The notes under the pieces are model-generated. The model saw only the letters and a list, made by a program, of their open reading frames with translations. It was not told where the DNA came from and did not search any database. Positions 24,932 to 36,969 of a stretch of DNA of 64,000 nt are shown piece by piece. Source of the DNA: Psilocybe azurescens (taxonomy: Eukaryota > Basidiomycota > Agaricomycetes > Agaricales > Agrocybaceae); NCBI GenBank assembly GCA_023853785.1, contig JAJIRX010000792.1, positions 1 to 64,000 of the forward strand, in the 5' to 3' direction. The position numbers and the translations under genes were made by a program. Positions within the stretch are counted from its first letter, which is position 1. Every line of letters begins with the position of its first letter.

Positions 24932-26242
24932 CTAGTTGGTATCTTGAACAATAACGGCCCTACCCGGCGGAACCCACTTACTCCCAAATTGTCTTTGCAA
25001 AAGATCCTGCATACCCTGCACGCCGGTCAGCCTACATTTCTGGCGTTCCTTATACCAATCCCACTTCGCCCACTTACTCCAACCGGCCCACATCTCCCGC
25101 ATTTGATCACGCACAGCGCGGTCTGCCAGCCAGAACTGGTAGTACCACCAGTCCGAGCCGCATGCACCGAGGAAACCCTCGTCGAAGTAGGGGATGACAC
25201 CTGCGTGCGCGGGAGCGAGAGGGTCGCGGTACCAGACGGTGATGATGCGCGAGGGGAAGAGGAGGAAGAGCGCGTTGATAAGCGTTTGATCTTTTCCGAC
25301 GAAATGTCCCAGGGAGAGGTAGTGGTTGTGGTAGGCGTAGTACGTGCGTGACCACCATGCGATGGCTTTTGGAGAGCCGCCAAAGAAGGATCCTGACGAA
25401 AGGTTAGAACTTTGAATTTGGAATGGTGCGCGGAGAAGGACTTCGTACCTTCGCTGACTTCATTGTCAATGGGGCCCATGCCTTCTTTCCACTTTTTCAT
25501 CTTCGATGCCGGTAGACCAGTTAAAGGGAAGAACAGCAAATCTTCGGCTTTGGTATCAGTAATCTCAGCGCCTTTCCTCCATATTTGCTTCACCCGCGTT
25601 TCATCCGGCCAGTCTCGATATCTATGCTCGCGTCTGAAGCTGCCTGCATCGTTCCAAAACGCATAATCATATACCCGCCCTTTCTTAGCAAGGATGTTAA
25701 CAGCGGAGTCCAACAGAAACGGTTTAGCGTTCCAGATAGCGTATAGCTCTGGCGCGTGTATCTTCTTCTCTCGATCCTGATTATGCATCTTGGCATACGC
25801 GCTTTGCAGACCTTTCAGAGGGGGACGTCGAACGGCGATGAATATGAGGTGTCGATCGTGATAGTCAGGCCATCAGGCCGGGATCGCTCGATGAAGGGTG
25901 CGAATTCGGGGTGGTAAAGAAGTAGATATCGGTAGTGATGGGTTGGAGGAATCGGGAGAGCCAGTACGCGTATTCGTCGGGCGTGTGTTTTGATTTTGAG
26001 AGGGGGAACATGGCTGAGACGAGGAGTATAGGCGATGCGTTGCCCCCGTTCGTCGAAGAAGACGTTGTGTCCTCGAGGATTATTGGGTCATGAGCCACTT
26101 CTAGGGAAATAGTGGTCGAAGGAAAGGACTGTAGAGAGGCGTTCGCTATGAAGAAGAAAGAGAGAGCTAGTAGAGCGACTACGATTATCAGAGCTCTTCG
26201 AAAGCGCGACGAGGTCTTCAGCCGTGTTCCACTTAGCTTCAT
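24932..26242 (-). CDS. type II membrane glycosyltransferase-like protein
   Basis: About 420 residues with one intron (25393-25448). A short basic N-terminus is followed by one signal-anchor helix (RALIIVVALLALSFFFIA), as in Golgi glycosyltransferases. The lumenal part contains DEYAYWLSRFLQ, YFFTTPEFAPF, AIWNAKPFLLDSAVN and YDYAFWNDAGSFR, and later SRIITVWYRDPL and GSDWWYYQFWLADRAV. The pattern resembles the HtrL/YibB-like glycosyltransferase superfamily, with NDAG as a candidate nucleotide-sugar/metal site. That assignment is from memory, so the donor and acceptor are unknown. One base is missing at the G-run 25908-25911, splitting the gene into two frames. Confidence 0.65.
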
Positions 26243-26909
26243 CCCGCCAGGACGGCGAAAATGAGAGATTTAGAGGAGAGGATTGTGCTAGTTTGGGAAT
26301 GAGGAAGAGGTTGCACTTTCTGGATAGGGCGTGCAACAACCAACACGTTGTCGACCATCACACACGGATGGAGTAAAGTAAGGCGCATCCGCAGCTTTCG
26401 CAGCATGATTAACGAGTACAGCCGCTGAAACTAAACGACAGATACAGGGAGATAAATCAAATCAAATCAGTTTTAAGTCCAGAGACACAGAGTCAGCTTT
26501 TTCTTTGTTTAAGTCAATGCAACGAGTAGGCTCTTGGTGTCAAGTACAGCCTGCGTTGGTGTCATTTCGGTTCGCACCGTGCCCCATTCGTCGTTTTAGG
26601 AACAGTATGTAGCGTTGTCAGTCGCCGAGTAGAGATCATCTTGTAATTATGGATCCAGATAAATAAGTGAGGCTGTAAGTTTTATCAGATTACCCCTTTT
26701 GGGCTGTTTCTATGACCTGCAGGAACATTCACGTGACTGATTTGGTGATCGCGTTTGTGTTCATTTCTGGTAGCAGTGCGCCGTAATTGTGGATTTCAAC
26801 CATTTTCTAATCGCATCGTTCGCGATTTCTGAAAGTTTGGGTGAGTGATCTACTGCTACTGTATAGCTTATAGTCGATCTCATTATCTTTTTATCTTAGG
26901 GGTGCCAGG
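26243..26909. promoter_or_regulatory. divergent promoter with likely 5'-UTR intron of the LIM gene
   Basis: The region separates two head-to-head genes. A GTGAGT donor at 26841 and a CTTAG acceptor ending at 26899 bracket a pyrimidine-rich stretch, fitting a 59-nt intron in the leader of the plus-strand LIM gene, whose ATG follows at 26910. No TATA box is obvious near the presumed starts. Confidence 0.45.
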
Positions 26910-29900
26910 ATGGCTCATAACACTGGATATTACCATGGGCAGCCTGTTCAGCAGCAGCAGCAGCAACCACAGTATTCGCCTGTGTTCCAACAGCCACAGA
27001 ACATATACCAGCAGCTGGGCAAGCCGCAGCCGCAGCCGCATCTTCAAAGCCATCCTACTTACACGGCTCCTTTGCAACAACCCCCGCAACAGCAGATCCA
27101 ATCACAGGGATTCCAATTCACTCAACAGCAATATGTTCAAAGTCCACCTCAGCAAATGCAAATGCAAGCGCCTTATGCGTTGAGCCAGACTCCCTATGCG
27201 CCCTCACAGACCCCATACCAACTGTCGCAAACGCCGTATATACCATCACAGACGCCTTTCTCATCACAAACCCCTTATCCTTTATCTCAAACGCCATATG
27301 CTCCTGCTCAGATAACATTTGGCCAGCAGCAGCAACCAAACCCTCAATATCCAGTGCAACAGCAGCAGACTCAACCGGTATACGCCCCACCCGCGCAGGC
27401 GCAGATATCCCACGTCCCAGCTTCGTCTTTTCCCAACCAGGCTTCGTCAGCAGTACCCTTGAATTCCTCCGGGTCGTCTTGGAGAGCAACTTCTTCGAGG
27501 CCTCCACCAGTAGCTCTTTCTGCTTCGCTTGCTCAGCAAGCACAAGTTCAGGCTCAGCCGGTACAACCACCTCCTCAACACCAACCACCTCCACAATCGC
27601 AACAGCGGCAGCAAGCACCTCCGACTCCACAGACTCCGGGCCGACGGCCTCTTCCTCAACCAGCACCAGGTGTAAACGCGAAGACACCTGCCTTACCTCC
27701 GGCGAATGTCCCAAAGCGTATACCAACACTTCCAAACGCGAATGCGACACCATCAAGGCTGAACAAGCCCTTTCCAATACAGCCCATTCAGACAAATTTA
27801 CCACAGGCGTCTTCGACGCCTTCTCCAACACGGGGCAGGCCACTTCCCACACCGACAGACACCGGCAACAAGCGAAACACTGTTGACCTTGGTAAACTTC
27901 CGCATTCGGGCTTTGGGTCCACTGCTTCTGGGAGCTCTGCGTTCTCTGGTACCAGTGTATCGTCGACTTCCGGCTCAGGCTGGGCAGCTACGAAAGTCGA
28001 TACGAGTCCGACTAGATCAGCTCTCCCATCTGTGGCAGAACGGCAGACTTCAAGCAACAATATTCCTTTGTCGAGGACGTCTAGCTATGCAGTGAACTTA
28101 AATGCGTCGTCTGACTCTGCTCCTGCTAAACCCTTGTCCGCTTTCCCTAAGCGTAGAGCGAGTCCTCCGCGATTCCAGTCCGCACCGAGCTCAGAGTCAA
28201 ATAGCCCCACCAAAGACAATCCTCCTGCCAGTACATGGAACAACTCGAATTCCTCTTCCTCTACCAATTTAAGCTCCTCCTCAGTAGCAGCAGCGCCGAG
28301 GGCTATCGCCAAGACCTCGTCTCTTTCATCCTCCCCTACCAAATCCTCAACTAATGCAAATTTTGTGTCTTCGCCCACATCCGAGTCGTCCACGACTGCT
28401 CCGCCGAAGAAATTCGTCCCGATGTGGAGACGCACCATCCCTGAGATGCCTGCGCCAGCATGGGGCTACGCAGCCGGCATGGTGGCTGAGCCGCATCCAC
28501 AGCCTCCTGCACAACCTGAGCCGCCGACACCCTCTACAGTACCCCTGCTGCTGCTCCTGCACAGTCGAAAGGGAAAGGCAAGCTGAAGAAATTGTTCAAA
28601 GGTTCTCTTCTACCCTGCCAGTCGCTGCAGCCCCCGCCCCCGTCCCGGCACCTGCATCTGTAGCAGCTCCAGCTGCACGTGCTCATCAGTATCAGCAGCA
28701 GCAGGAATATCAGCAGAATCCGAGCCAAGGGCTTAATTCAGGGTACCCTCGAGCGAATATCAGTCCTGTGCAGCAGAGATATCCTGCATATCAGCAGCAG
28801 ATTGCTCAATATGTGCAGCCTCAGCCTCAGGCTAGAGCATATCCATCCCAAACTCAGCAGCAGCAGCGGCAGGAAGAGGAAGAAGAAGAAACTGAGGAAG
28901 AGGAAACTGAGGAAGATGAAGACGAGGAAGAAGACGAAGACGAGGAGACAGAAGAGACAGAAGAAGACGAGTCCGACCACCGATACCACGTTCACAGTCG
29001 GCAGCATAGTCAGCCTCAGAGAAAAACTAACAGTCGGATGCGCAGTCAATCTCGAGGAAGACATACGTATGAGGAAGAAGAGGACGAGGACGAGGAGCAA
29101 ACGCCTAGAAGGAAGATTTTAAGGCCCAAAGCCCCAAAAGTCGATCCATACACCGCATACACCGACGCCAGTCCTTCCGGCAAAGCTAAAACTAAAATCA
29201 AGCCCAAAATTATAGCCAGGAGAACAGAGCCAGAGGAAATCCCCTCCAGCAAAACCAAACTTCGTCCCAAGGTGAAACCACAGGCAAGGAACATACTAGA
29301 GGACGAAGAAGATGAGGAGGAGGATCTGGATCTGGAGCGCACGCCGAAGAAGCAACTCGCCATCCGCGAGCGGGAGCGGCAGGTTTTAGAAATGCGGAAG
29401 CAGAGGCACGAGCGTTCGAAGAGCGCGTTTGAGGAGCGGGATATGGTCAGACATCGACGGGAGCCGAGCGAGAGGGAGCAAAGGCCAAGATCAGGATCGG
29501 CGTTTGCTGATGCGGGCCCGGTGAGGAGAAGCAAGGCTAGATACGAGGAAGATGAGGAAGATGATGCTAGTCTTAGGCTGGCTTATGATGACGATGAGGA
29601 GGAGGAGGAAGAGGAAGATGATAGCGAGCTGGAGTGGCTGAAGAAACAGAAAGCACTGAAGAAGAAAAAAGCCGTTGCTACTCGCGATGCGGACCGCAGG
29701 CAGGCGTCCAGCCCACAGTATGGAATTCGAGATATGAAGCCTGCAACCCGGCGCGCTGGATCTGGTTCTGGTTCGGGCACGGCGTCTGGGACGCGGTATG
29801 GTGGGAGGTATGAGGAGCCGGAGGACGATGATGACGAAGAGGAGGAGGAGGAGGAGGAGGAGGAACGAGACAACAGGCAGCGGGGTTCAGCAACTGTTGA

Positions 29901-32204
29901 GCGACAGAGGAATAGAAATGGCAAAGAACGGGACTGGGACTCCGAGCGACAGCCTGAACGCAGATACCATGGTGGGGGTGGGGGAATGGCTAAAGGTGCT
30001 GGATTACCCCAGCCTCCCGCTATGGTGCGAGAGGCAGCAGCGGGGCAGGAGAAACAAGTACGCGGAGGGCCGAGGTTGAAGAGCGCCCCGATCAAATTCG
30101 ATGATTATGACCCCAACGAGCATAGGAGGCAAGATTCTGCTCGGGAAAATCTGCCCATGCGGTTCTCTGCGATGAGCATGAATGGGAATGGGAATGAAAG
30201 CAGGAACAGGAGTGACAGTCGCAATTCTGCCCATTCGTCTGCCTGGCCTGTGGATCTTCCGCGGTTACCAAGAACGCCAGGGTCGGCGACGACTCCAGGA
30301 AGTGTAACCAACGATGGAGGAGGGTACTTCGATGTCAAGCCTCAGTCTATACCCAATGCTCCATCTGACTATGGTGGTAGGCAGAGTCAAGGCCGTGAAG
30401 TGGGTAAGAACAATTACCGCGACCGCATACAGAACCATAGAATCAATCTTGATTTGGACGACCCGCCTCCACAGGCGACCGTCGTTCGAACTCCATCTCC
30501 AGGGCCGACTGGGTATACTCTGAGTCAGAGAAGAGAGCTTCCACAGCCTCAAGGACGTCCGCAGAGTCAGGCATACCCTCCTGCGGAAAGAGTTACTGAA
30601 CAGCTTGCACGGCGTCGCTCGTTGTATAACGCTCCATCTGCTCCGACTCACCAAGAAGATAATATGGTGAAGCAAAGGAGACCGCAAAGCCAGGCATACA
30701 ATCCACAGAACGCACAGATGCACCCACAAAGCAATCATATGCGACAGCCTCATCCCCCGACCTCGAACTCTGCCCAATTTTCCAACCAGCTCAACCACAA
30801 TTTTAACAGCACGCGAAATCAGCCACAAACACCGGCGCCGCCTCCTACCGTAGGGATCGAGTCTCCTCATCCTATCGGAGGGCGAGATAAACTCGCTGAC
30901 ATTCCCAAGTTGGAGGAAGACAGCAACGACGGAAGCGACACCGAGCATCGCGCACCCAGAATACAAGTCGATTCGGCTCCTCCATCCGTCCCGATGATCA
31001 ACGTTAATTCGTCACCAATGGGGAATGGGAATGGGATACCGATGATTAATATCGATTCTGAAGATAACGGGTCTCCGAGGATGCGGAATAAGGCTCCCCA
31101 GCCGCCCCAGCCGCCGCAGATTCAGGTGTTTGAAGTACCTGGTATTAGTGTTGCTGGACCGTTCGATGGGCCAAGTATCAACATTTCGGGTCCGGATGAG
31201 CTCCTTGAGCACCAACATGGGCAACAACATCAGCATGGGCAACAACACCAGCATTCACACCAGCATCCGCATCAGCAGCACCAGCAGCACCATAATAGAC
31301 CCCTTCCCCCCCAGTCTCGCCCGCAGGCTGTGTCTGACTTTGGTCGCCAATCCCGCCCAGGAACTGGTGGTTTGATATGCGGAGGGTGCAATGGACCGAT
31401 TATCGGACGCATCGTCAGTGCCATGGGTTCGAGATACCATCCGGCATGTTTCAAATGTACCGTATGCAACGAACTGCTTGAGCACGTCAGCTCCTACGAG
31501 CATGAAGGACGGCCGTACTGCCATTTGGATTATCATGAAGTAAATTTCGAATACACTGATACGCCTTCGTGCTGAATAGCATCTAACTCCTCTTTTTCTT
31601 TTTGTTAGAACTTTGCTCCGAGATGTTATTCATGCAAGACTGCTATCATCGAAGAGCAGTTCATCAGTCTGGACGATCCGGCGCTAGGAAAGAGAGCATA
31701 TCATACTCAGCACTTCTTCTGTTCCGAGTGCGGTGACCCATTCCTGACACCTTCGGGCGGACTGCCGACCAATTCCCAAGGTTTGTTGGCCCTTCCTTGC
31801 CACGAAATGTTTGTGCTAACGGTATTGCAACTTACGTAGGAGAGCTCGCGCTGAGCGGTGATGGCGAATTCGAGGGATTCACGGTGTACAAAGGATATCC
31901 TTACTGCGAAGCGTGTCATGTGCGGCTGAGATTGCCGAAATGTAAACGATGCAAGAGGTCTATTCGGGACAATGACGAAGCTGTCGAGGCCCTAGGTGGC
32001 AAATGGTGCTGGTCCTGTTTTGTATGCGCTGTGAGTACTTGTTCTTCTCTGGCATTCTGACATTTCTTGAGGGATGGTATCTCATGTGTTTGTGTCGTTT
32101 TACAGAGTTGTAGCAAGCCATTTGAGAACCCGTCTTTCTTCCAGAGGGACGACCAGCCATATTGCGAGCATTGCTTTAGTATCATGCTACGCAACGAGAT
32201 GTGA
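26910..32204 (+). CDS. giant three-LIM-domain protein, paxillin/Pxl1-like
   Basis: About 1,600 residues; introns at 31540-31608, 31781-31839 and 32031-32105. The first 1,450 residues look disordered: a Gln/Pro-rich start with about seven SQTPY-type repeats (27170-27320), a Ser/Pro-rich block, long Glu/Asp runs (28870-28985 and others), and a His/Gln tract (31206-31300). The C-terminus has three LIM zinc fingers: CGGCNGPIIG..HPACFKC, then CYSCKTAI..HFFCSECG and CEACH, then CKRCKRSI..CWSCFVCASC ending CEHCF. LIM proteins of this layout (Pxl1, paxillin) tether actin and Rho/Cdc42 signalling at growth sites; that role is inferred. The frame breaks between about 28528 and 28620, most simply by two missing bases. 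The final 36 coding bases are duplicated at 34510. Confidence 0.8.
27170..27320 (+). repeat. SQTPY heptad-type coding repeats
   Basis: Within the LIM protein, the motif SQTPY followed by a Pro/Leu/Ser spacer recurs about seven times in tandem, with synonymous variation between units. This suggests an old repeat held by selection rather than a fresh microsatellite. Confidence 0.8.
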
Positions 32205-34508
32205 TTTCTTTTTCTTTTATATTCTATTTTTTGTTGGCTTTGTTGTAGAATCTGACTTGAAATTATTTTCTTTGTGGAGGGCGAGTGAATTATTTATTGA
32301 ATGTAAGTATACGATTGTGATTATGTTTGATTTATTTGCTTCATGCTGGTACATTGGGTGCAATGAACGAGTTTAGGAAACCGTGAGTTCCAGTAGGAGA
32401 AGAGCAGGGAGCACATCTTTAATTCTTCGAGATTTGACCGATGTCCTTACTCGAGGGGGATTTACGAAGACTCTTATGTATTTTACAAGCGATAGCCGAA
32501 CTGAGAGCTCAAAGGCTGTCAAATCGGAACCATTCATACAATACATCAAGTACCAAGTTTCACTTTATTATGATCAAACTTCCTCGATAGAGGGCTTACA
32601 ACGGCACCACATTGGGAATGGGCCCGACAGGGCACGATGCGGGTGGGGTTGACCTGGGAGATCAGACATTAGAATTAGAGGAAGCAGTAAGAAAAGTGTC
32701 TAAATACCGCGGTATGAGACCAATAGTAATTGGACTTGATGTGTTCGAAGTTGGTGGAATCTTTGAAAGCAGAGTTGTTCCAATACAACTTCTGCATCCA
32801 CCTATCGAGAAGGATAAGCAATGCTGAACAGGAAATCATAACTCATAAACAGACCGGTGAATTGCAGGATAACCATCGCGGATGGTACGAATGTTGCATT
32901 TGAAATGTCCGACATATACAGGATCGAATCGGATCTGATAGGTATTTTTCAACAGAGATTAATTGGCGTGCTGAAGATCGTGAAAGGAAATTAACGCACG
33001 ATGGTCACCCATAGTCTTACATCTGCCTCGGTAAGTTTGTCGCCAATAAGGTAATCTTTCCCAGTCAAGATTTTCTCCACTTCGTCGAGGGCATCGAATA
33101 CTTCGACGACGGCCTTTTGGTAAGCTTCCTGAGTGGTGGAGAGCCCTGATCTGTATACACCATCTGTGCAGTAGCATGGTTGATCAATAATCATGCAGAC
33201 GACGATGAAAATGGAGCCATACTGTTGATGTTAGGGTAGATCCACTCGTTCACTTCATCAATCTGAGGGCGAAGGTCTTCTGGATAATAGTCCAAGGCAG
33301 CTTTCTCAGCTGGGATTAGCTCGTTGAAAGCTGTGTTGAAGATGCGGATGATTTCCGAGCTTTCGTTGTTCACGATCGTGTGTTGTTTCTTGTCCCACAG
33401 GACAGGAACAGTGAACCTAGGACCATGGCCCAGTAAGAAATCACAGTGTAGCCGTCAGAAAGATAAGCACCTTCCAGAATAATTGGGATCGGCCTTCAAA
33501 TAGAGGTCTCTGACATGTTCAGATTTGTACAATGGGTCTTCGTCTGCAGCTGGGAATGGAACGACTTGTGCAAATGGCCAACCACTTGATCCCATGAGAG
33601 GAGAGACAACAGTAACGGCTAAGAAACATCAAGGTCCGGAGTAGGGTTTACTGGAAGTAATGGAGGCAGGACATACGTATGATTGCGTCCAACCCCTTGA
33701 GTTTTCTAACGATTAACGCTCGTGTCGCCCATGCTGTAATATTATAATAAAAATGTGCTACAATTGAATCTATTTGGACTTACGACAAGCATAAGAGACA
33801 TAAAGATGGTAGCGATCTAGACGCGCTCATGAGAGGTGACTGAAAGTTGACATGGATGTACTTACCTTGCTCGGGGGGGAATTTACCCCCTTCTCAACAG
33901 TGTTTCGGAAGGACGATGCTTGTCGCTTGAAAGAGCCATCAGGCTCATTCTTCATTTTTGAGACATCTGATTGCATGGAAGTGTCTCTGTTTGTGGACAT
34001 AATTCGAATATTTTGAAGATGTCTTGGTTGTGAGGGCCGTTGGGAGAAGGAAAGGATTGGTAGCTGAGAAGAGGAATCTGCGACTTATATGGCATCGCAA
34101 TCTTGTCTTATGCCATTGCAACTGTGATTGCAGGGTCCCACGTGAGATTGTGATGTCAAGGAATTGCTAATGCAGCTCTCATGCTAAGCTTTTCAAATAA
34201 AACAGATGTCGTGGGCTTACGACTCGGATGCAAACTGCGAACCTGTTGATTATCAGGAGTTTCTGCATCTCCACCTTAATTGGGTACGCAGACTCGCACA
34301 CTGTGGTTGGCGCTTAGTACAACCACCAACCTCATCGAATAATAATACCCAACGGTCCAACCTCAGGGAGAGAAGGGAGAAACATGGTTATTTGTCAAGC
34401 TATATTTGGCATCTGTGCTTCCATTTTAGGCAGGTCATTCACAGGCATTGTCGGCATCACATAAGCGGGATTGTAATCAACGGCATCCACGACCCCAACA
34501 CGACATCT
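32169..34508. repeat. tandem duplication unit 1 (LIM 3' end plus GST copy A)
   Basis: Starts in the last exon of the LIM gene at CATTGCTTTAGTATCATG and ends at the CACGACATCT string near 34508. Nearly the same sequence follows from 34510 to 36896 in direct orientation. Shared blocks cover the LIM stop region, the whole GST gene and its 5' flank, including the long block with CGTGGGCTTACGA near 34210 and 36590. Confidence 0.9.
32596..34000 (-). CDS. Xi-class glutathione transferase, copy A
   Basis: Member of the glutathionyl-hydroquinone reductase (Xi/Ecm4-like) class, which uses glutathione to reduce glutathionyl-quinones in the cytosol. The active-site motif VSYACPWATR is present, its CPW codons split by intron 33734-33783. 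Other introns are 33817-33865, 33619-33676, 33417-33470, 33164-33222, 32935-32999, 32802-32854 and 32654-32707. Conserved blocks include [46 protein letters not shown] and [12 protein letters not shown]. The start at 34000 ([12 protein letters not shown]) follows a CATATAAG TATA-like box. Two breaks occur: one base short in the G/C runs near 33875-33890, and one extra base near 32632 that scrambles the last 15 residues compared with copy B. Copy A may be damaged, or only mis-sequenced. Confidence 0.8.
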
Positions 34509-34509
34509 A

Positions 34510-36896
34510 CATTGCTTTAGTATCATGCTAGACAACGAGATGTGATTTCTTTTTCTTTTATTCGTTTTTTTTTTTTTCGGCTTTGTTGTAGAATTTGACT
34601 TATTTATTTTCTTTGTGGAGGGCGAGTGAATTATTTATTGAATGTAGATATAAGGTTGTAATTATATTCGGATTATATTTCACTTATTTACTTCATGTTG
34701 GTACATTGGATGCAATGGGCGGATTTAGAAACTGCGGGTTTCAGCAGGAGAAGAGCAGAGAGCACATCTCTAATTCTTCGAGATTTGAACGATGTCCACA
34801 CTGGAGGACAATGGAATTTGCGGTACTAAGGGTCATTCATAGCTCGGATTTTGCTTTATACGCGATAGCCGAACTGCAAGCTTAAAGGCTGTCAAGTTGG
34901 AACCGTTCATACAGATACATCAAATGCAAGTTTCACTTTATTATGATCAAACTTCCTTTCAACAGACGGCTTACAACGGCACCACATTGGGAATGGGCCC
35001 GACAGGCACGGTGCGGGTGGGGTTAATCTGGGAGATTAGAGATTAGAATTAGAGGAAGCAGTAAGAAAGAAGGTGTTTAAATACCGAGGTATGAGACCAG
35101 TAGTAATGGGACTTGATGTGTTCGAAGTTGGTGGAATCTTTGAAAGCAGAGTTATTCCAGTATAATTTCTGCATCCATCTGTCGAGAAGGATAAGTGATG
35201 CTAAACAGGAAATCATAACTCATAAACAGACCGGTGAATTGCAGGATAACCATCGCGGATGGTACGAATGTTGCATTTGAAATGTCCGACATATACAGGA
35301 TCGAATCGGATCTGATAGGTATTTTTCAACAGAGATTAATTGGCGTGCTGAAGATCGTGAAAGGAAATTAACGCACGATGGTCACCCATAGTCTTACATC
35401 TGCCTCGGTAAGTTTGTCGCCAATAAGGTAATCTTTCCCAGTCAAGATTTTCTCCACTTCGTCGAGGGCATCGAATACTTCGACGACGGCCTTTTGGTAA
35501 GCTTCCTGAGTGGTGGCAAACCCCGACCTGTATACACCATCTACGCAGTAGCATGCTGATCAATAAATGCAAACGACGATGGAAATGGAGCCATACTGTT
35601 GATGTTAGGGTAGATCCACTCGTTCACTTCGTCGATCTGAGGGCGAAGGTCTTCTGGATAATAGTCCAAGGCAGCTTTCTCAGCTGGGATTAGCTCGTTG
35701 AAAGCTGTGTTGAAGATGCGGATGATTTCCGAGCTTTCGTTGTTCACGATCGTGTGTTGTTTCTTGTCCCACAGGACAGGAACAGTGAACCTAGGACCAT
35801 GGCCCGGTAAGTAAGAAAAACAGTGTAGCTGTCAGAAAGATAAGCACCTTCCAGAATAATTGGGATCGGCCTTCAAATAGAGGTCTCTGACATGCTCGGA
35901 TTTGTACAACGGGTCTTCGTCTGCAGCTGGGAATGGATCGACTTGGGCAAATGGCCAACCACTTGATCCCATGAGAGGAGAGACAACAGTGACGGCTAAG
36001 AAACATCGAGGTCTGGACAGGGTTTACTGGAAGTAATGGAGGCAAAACATACGTATGATTGCGTCCAACCCCTTGAGTTTTCTAACGATTAACGCTCGTG
36101 TCGCCCATGCTGTAGTATTGTACATAATAAAGGTCTGCTACAATTGAATCTATTTGGACTTACGACAAGCATAAGAGACATAAAGATGGTAGCGATCTAG
36201 ACGCGCTCATGAGAGGTGACTGAAAGTTGACATGGATGTACTTACCTTGCTCGGGGGGGAATTTACCCCTTTCTCAACTGTGTTACGGAAGGACGATGCT
36301 TGTCGCTTGAAAGAGCCATCGGGTTCAGTCTTCATCTTTGAGATATCTGACTGCATGGAAGTGTCTCTGGTTGTGGACATAGTCCGAATATTTTGAAGAT
36401 GTCTTGGTTCTGAAAGACGTTGGGAGAAGGAAGGATTGGTAGCTGAGAAGAGGAATCTGCGACTTATATGGCATATCAATCTTGTCTTATGCCATTGCAA
36501 TTGCGATTGCATGGTCCCACGTGAGATTGTGATGTCAAGAAATGCTAATCCAGCTCTCTTGCCAAGCTTTTCAAATAAAATGGATATCGTGGGCTTACGA
36601 GTCGGATGCAAAACTGCGAACCTGTTGATTGTCAGGAATTTCTGCATTACCACCTTAGTTGGGTACACAGACTCGCACACTGTGGTTGGCGCTTAGTACA
36701 ACCACCAACCTCATCGAATAATAATACCCAACGGTCAACCGCGGGGAGAGAGGGAGAGACATGGTTATTTGTCAAGCTATATTTGGCATGATGACTGTGC
36801 TTCCATTTTAGGCAGGTCATTCACAGGCGTTGTCAGCATCGCGTAAGCGAGATTGTAACCCTCTTCAACGGCATCCACGACTTCAACACGACATCT
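34510..36896. repeat. tandem duplication unit 2 (LIM tail fragment plus GST copy B)
   Basis: Direct repeat of 32169-34508, with substitutions and a few small indels. Its left edge carries a 35-base fragment of the LIM gene's final exon, including ATGTGA, that has no upstream LIM coding sequence. This shows the breakpoint lay inside that exon. Its right edge is at ACATCT near 36896, where unique sequence leading to the XPG-like nuclease begins. Unit 2 therefore keeps the ancestral right junction and unit 1 the ancestral left junction. Confidence 0.9.
34971..36380 (-). CDS. Xi-class glutathione transferase, copy B
   Basis: Second copy of the same gene, with the same eight-intron structure. The C-terminus is intact here ([18 protein letters not shown], stop at 34971). 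The active-site exon pair VSYAC/PWATR and the conserved blocks of copy A are retained; differences are mostly single substitutions such as [10 protein letters not shown] and [14 protein letters not shown]. The start at 36380 ([12 protein letters not shown]) matches copy A. An upstream in-frame ATG would add a basic, mitochondrial-type leader, but a TATA-like CATATAAG lies inside that stretch, so I prefer the shorter start. As in copy A, one base seems missing in the G/C homopolymers near 36252-36270. A shared systematic error or an ancestral frameshift are both possible. Confidence 0.83.
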
Positions 36897-36969
36897 TGGC
36901 TGGGATTAGAAATCCTCCGTGTCAGGATCATTGGGTATATACCTGCGCATCCTCGGTCTCAAACATCGT
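36381..36969. promoter_or_regulatory. divergent promoter between GST copy B and the XPG-like gene
   Basis: Its left part is duplicated with unit 1; only the last about 70 bases before the nuclease ATG are unique. A TATA-like CATATAAG on the minus strand lies about 80 bases upstream of the GST ATG. The nuclease promoter therefore overlaps the end of the duplicated segment. Confidence 0.4.

Noticed and set aside
28738..29100. Long minus-strand frames over the LIM gene rich in Leu, Phe and Ser
   Set aside because: They are mirror images of Glu/Asp/Gln repeats on the coding strand, an expected artefact of low-complexity codons.
35791..36045. Minus-strand frame with a hydrophobic tail inside GST copy B
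   Set aside because: It reads a GST exon out of frame and through an intron; the spliced frame explains the sequence.
36381..36680. Longer GST copy B start with a mitochondrial-type leader
   Set aside because: The extra leader covers a TATA-like box and is not open in copy A, so the shared downstream ATG is preferred.
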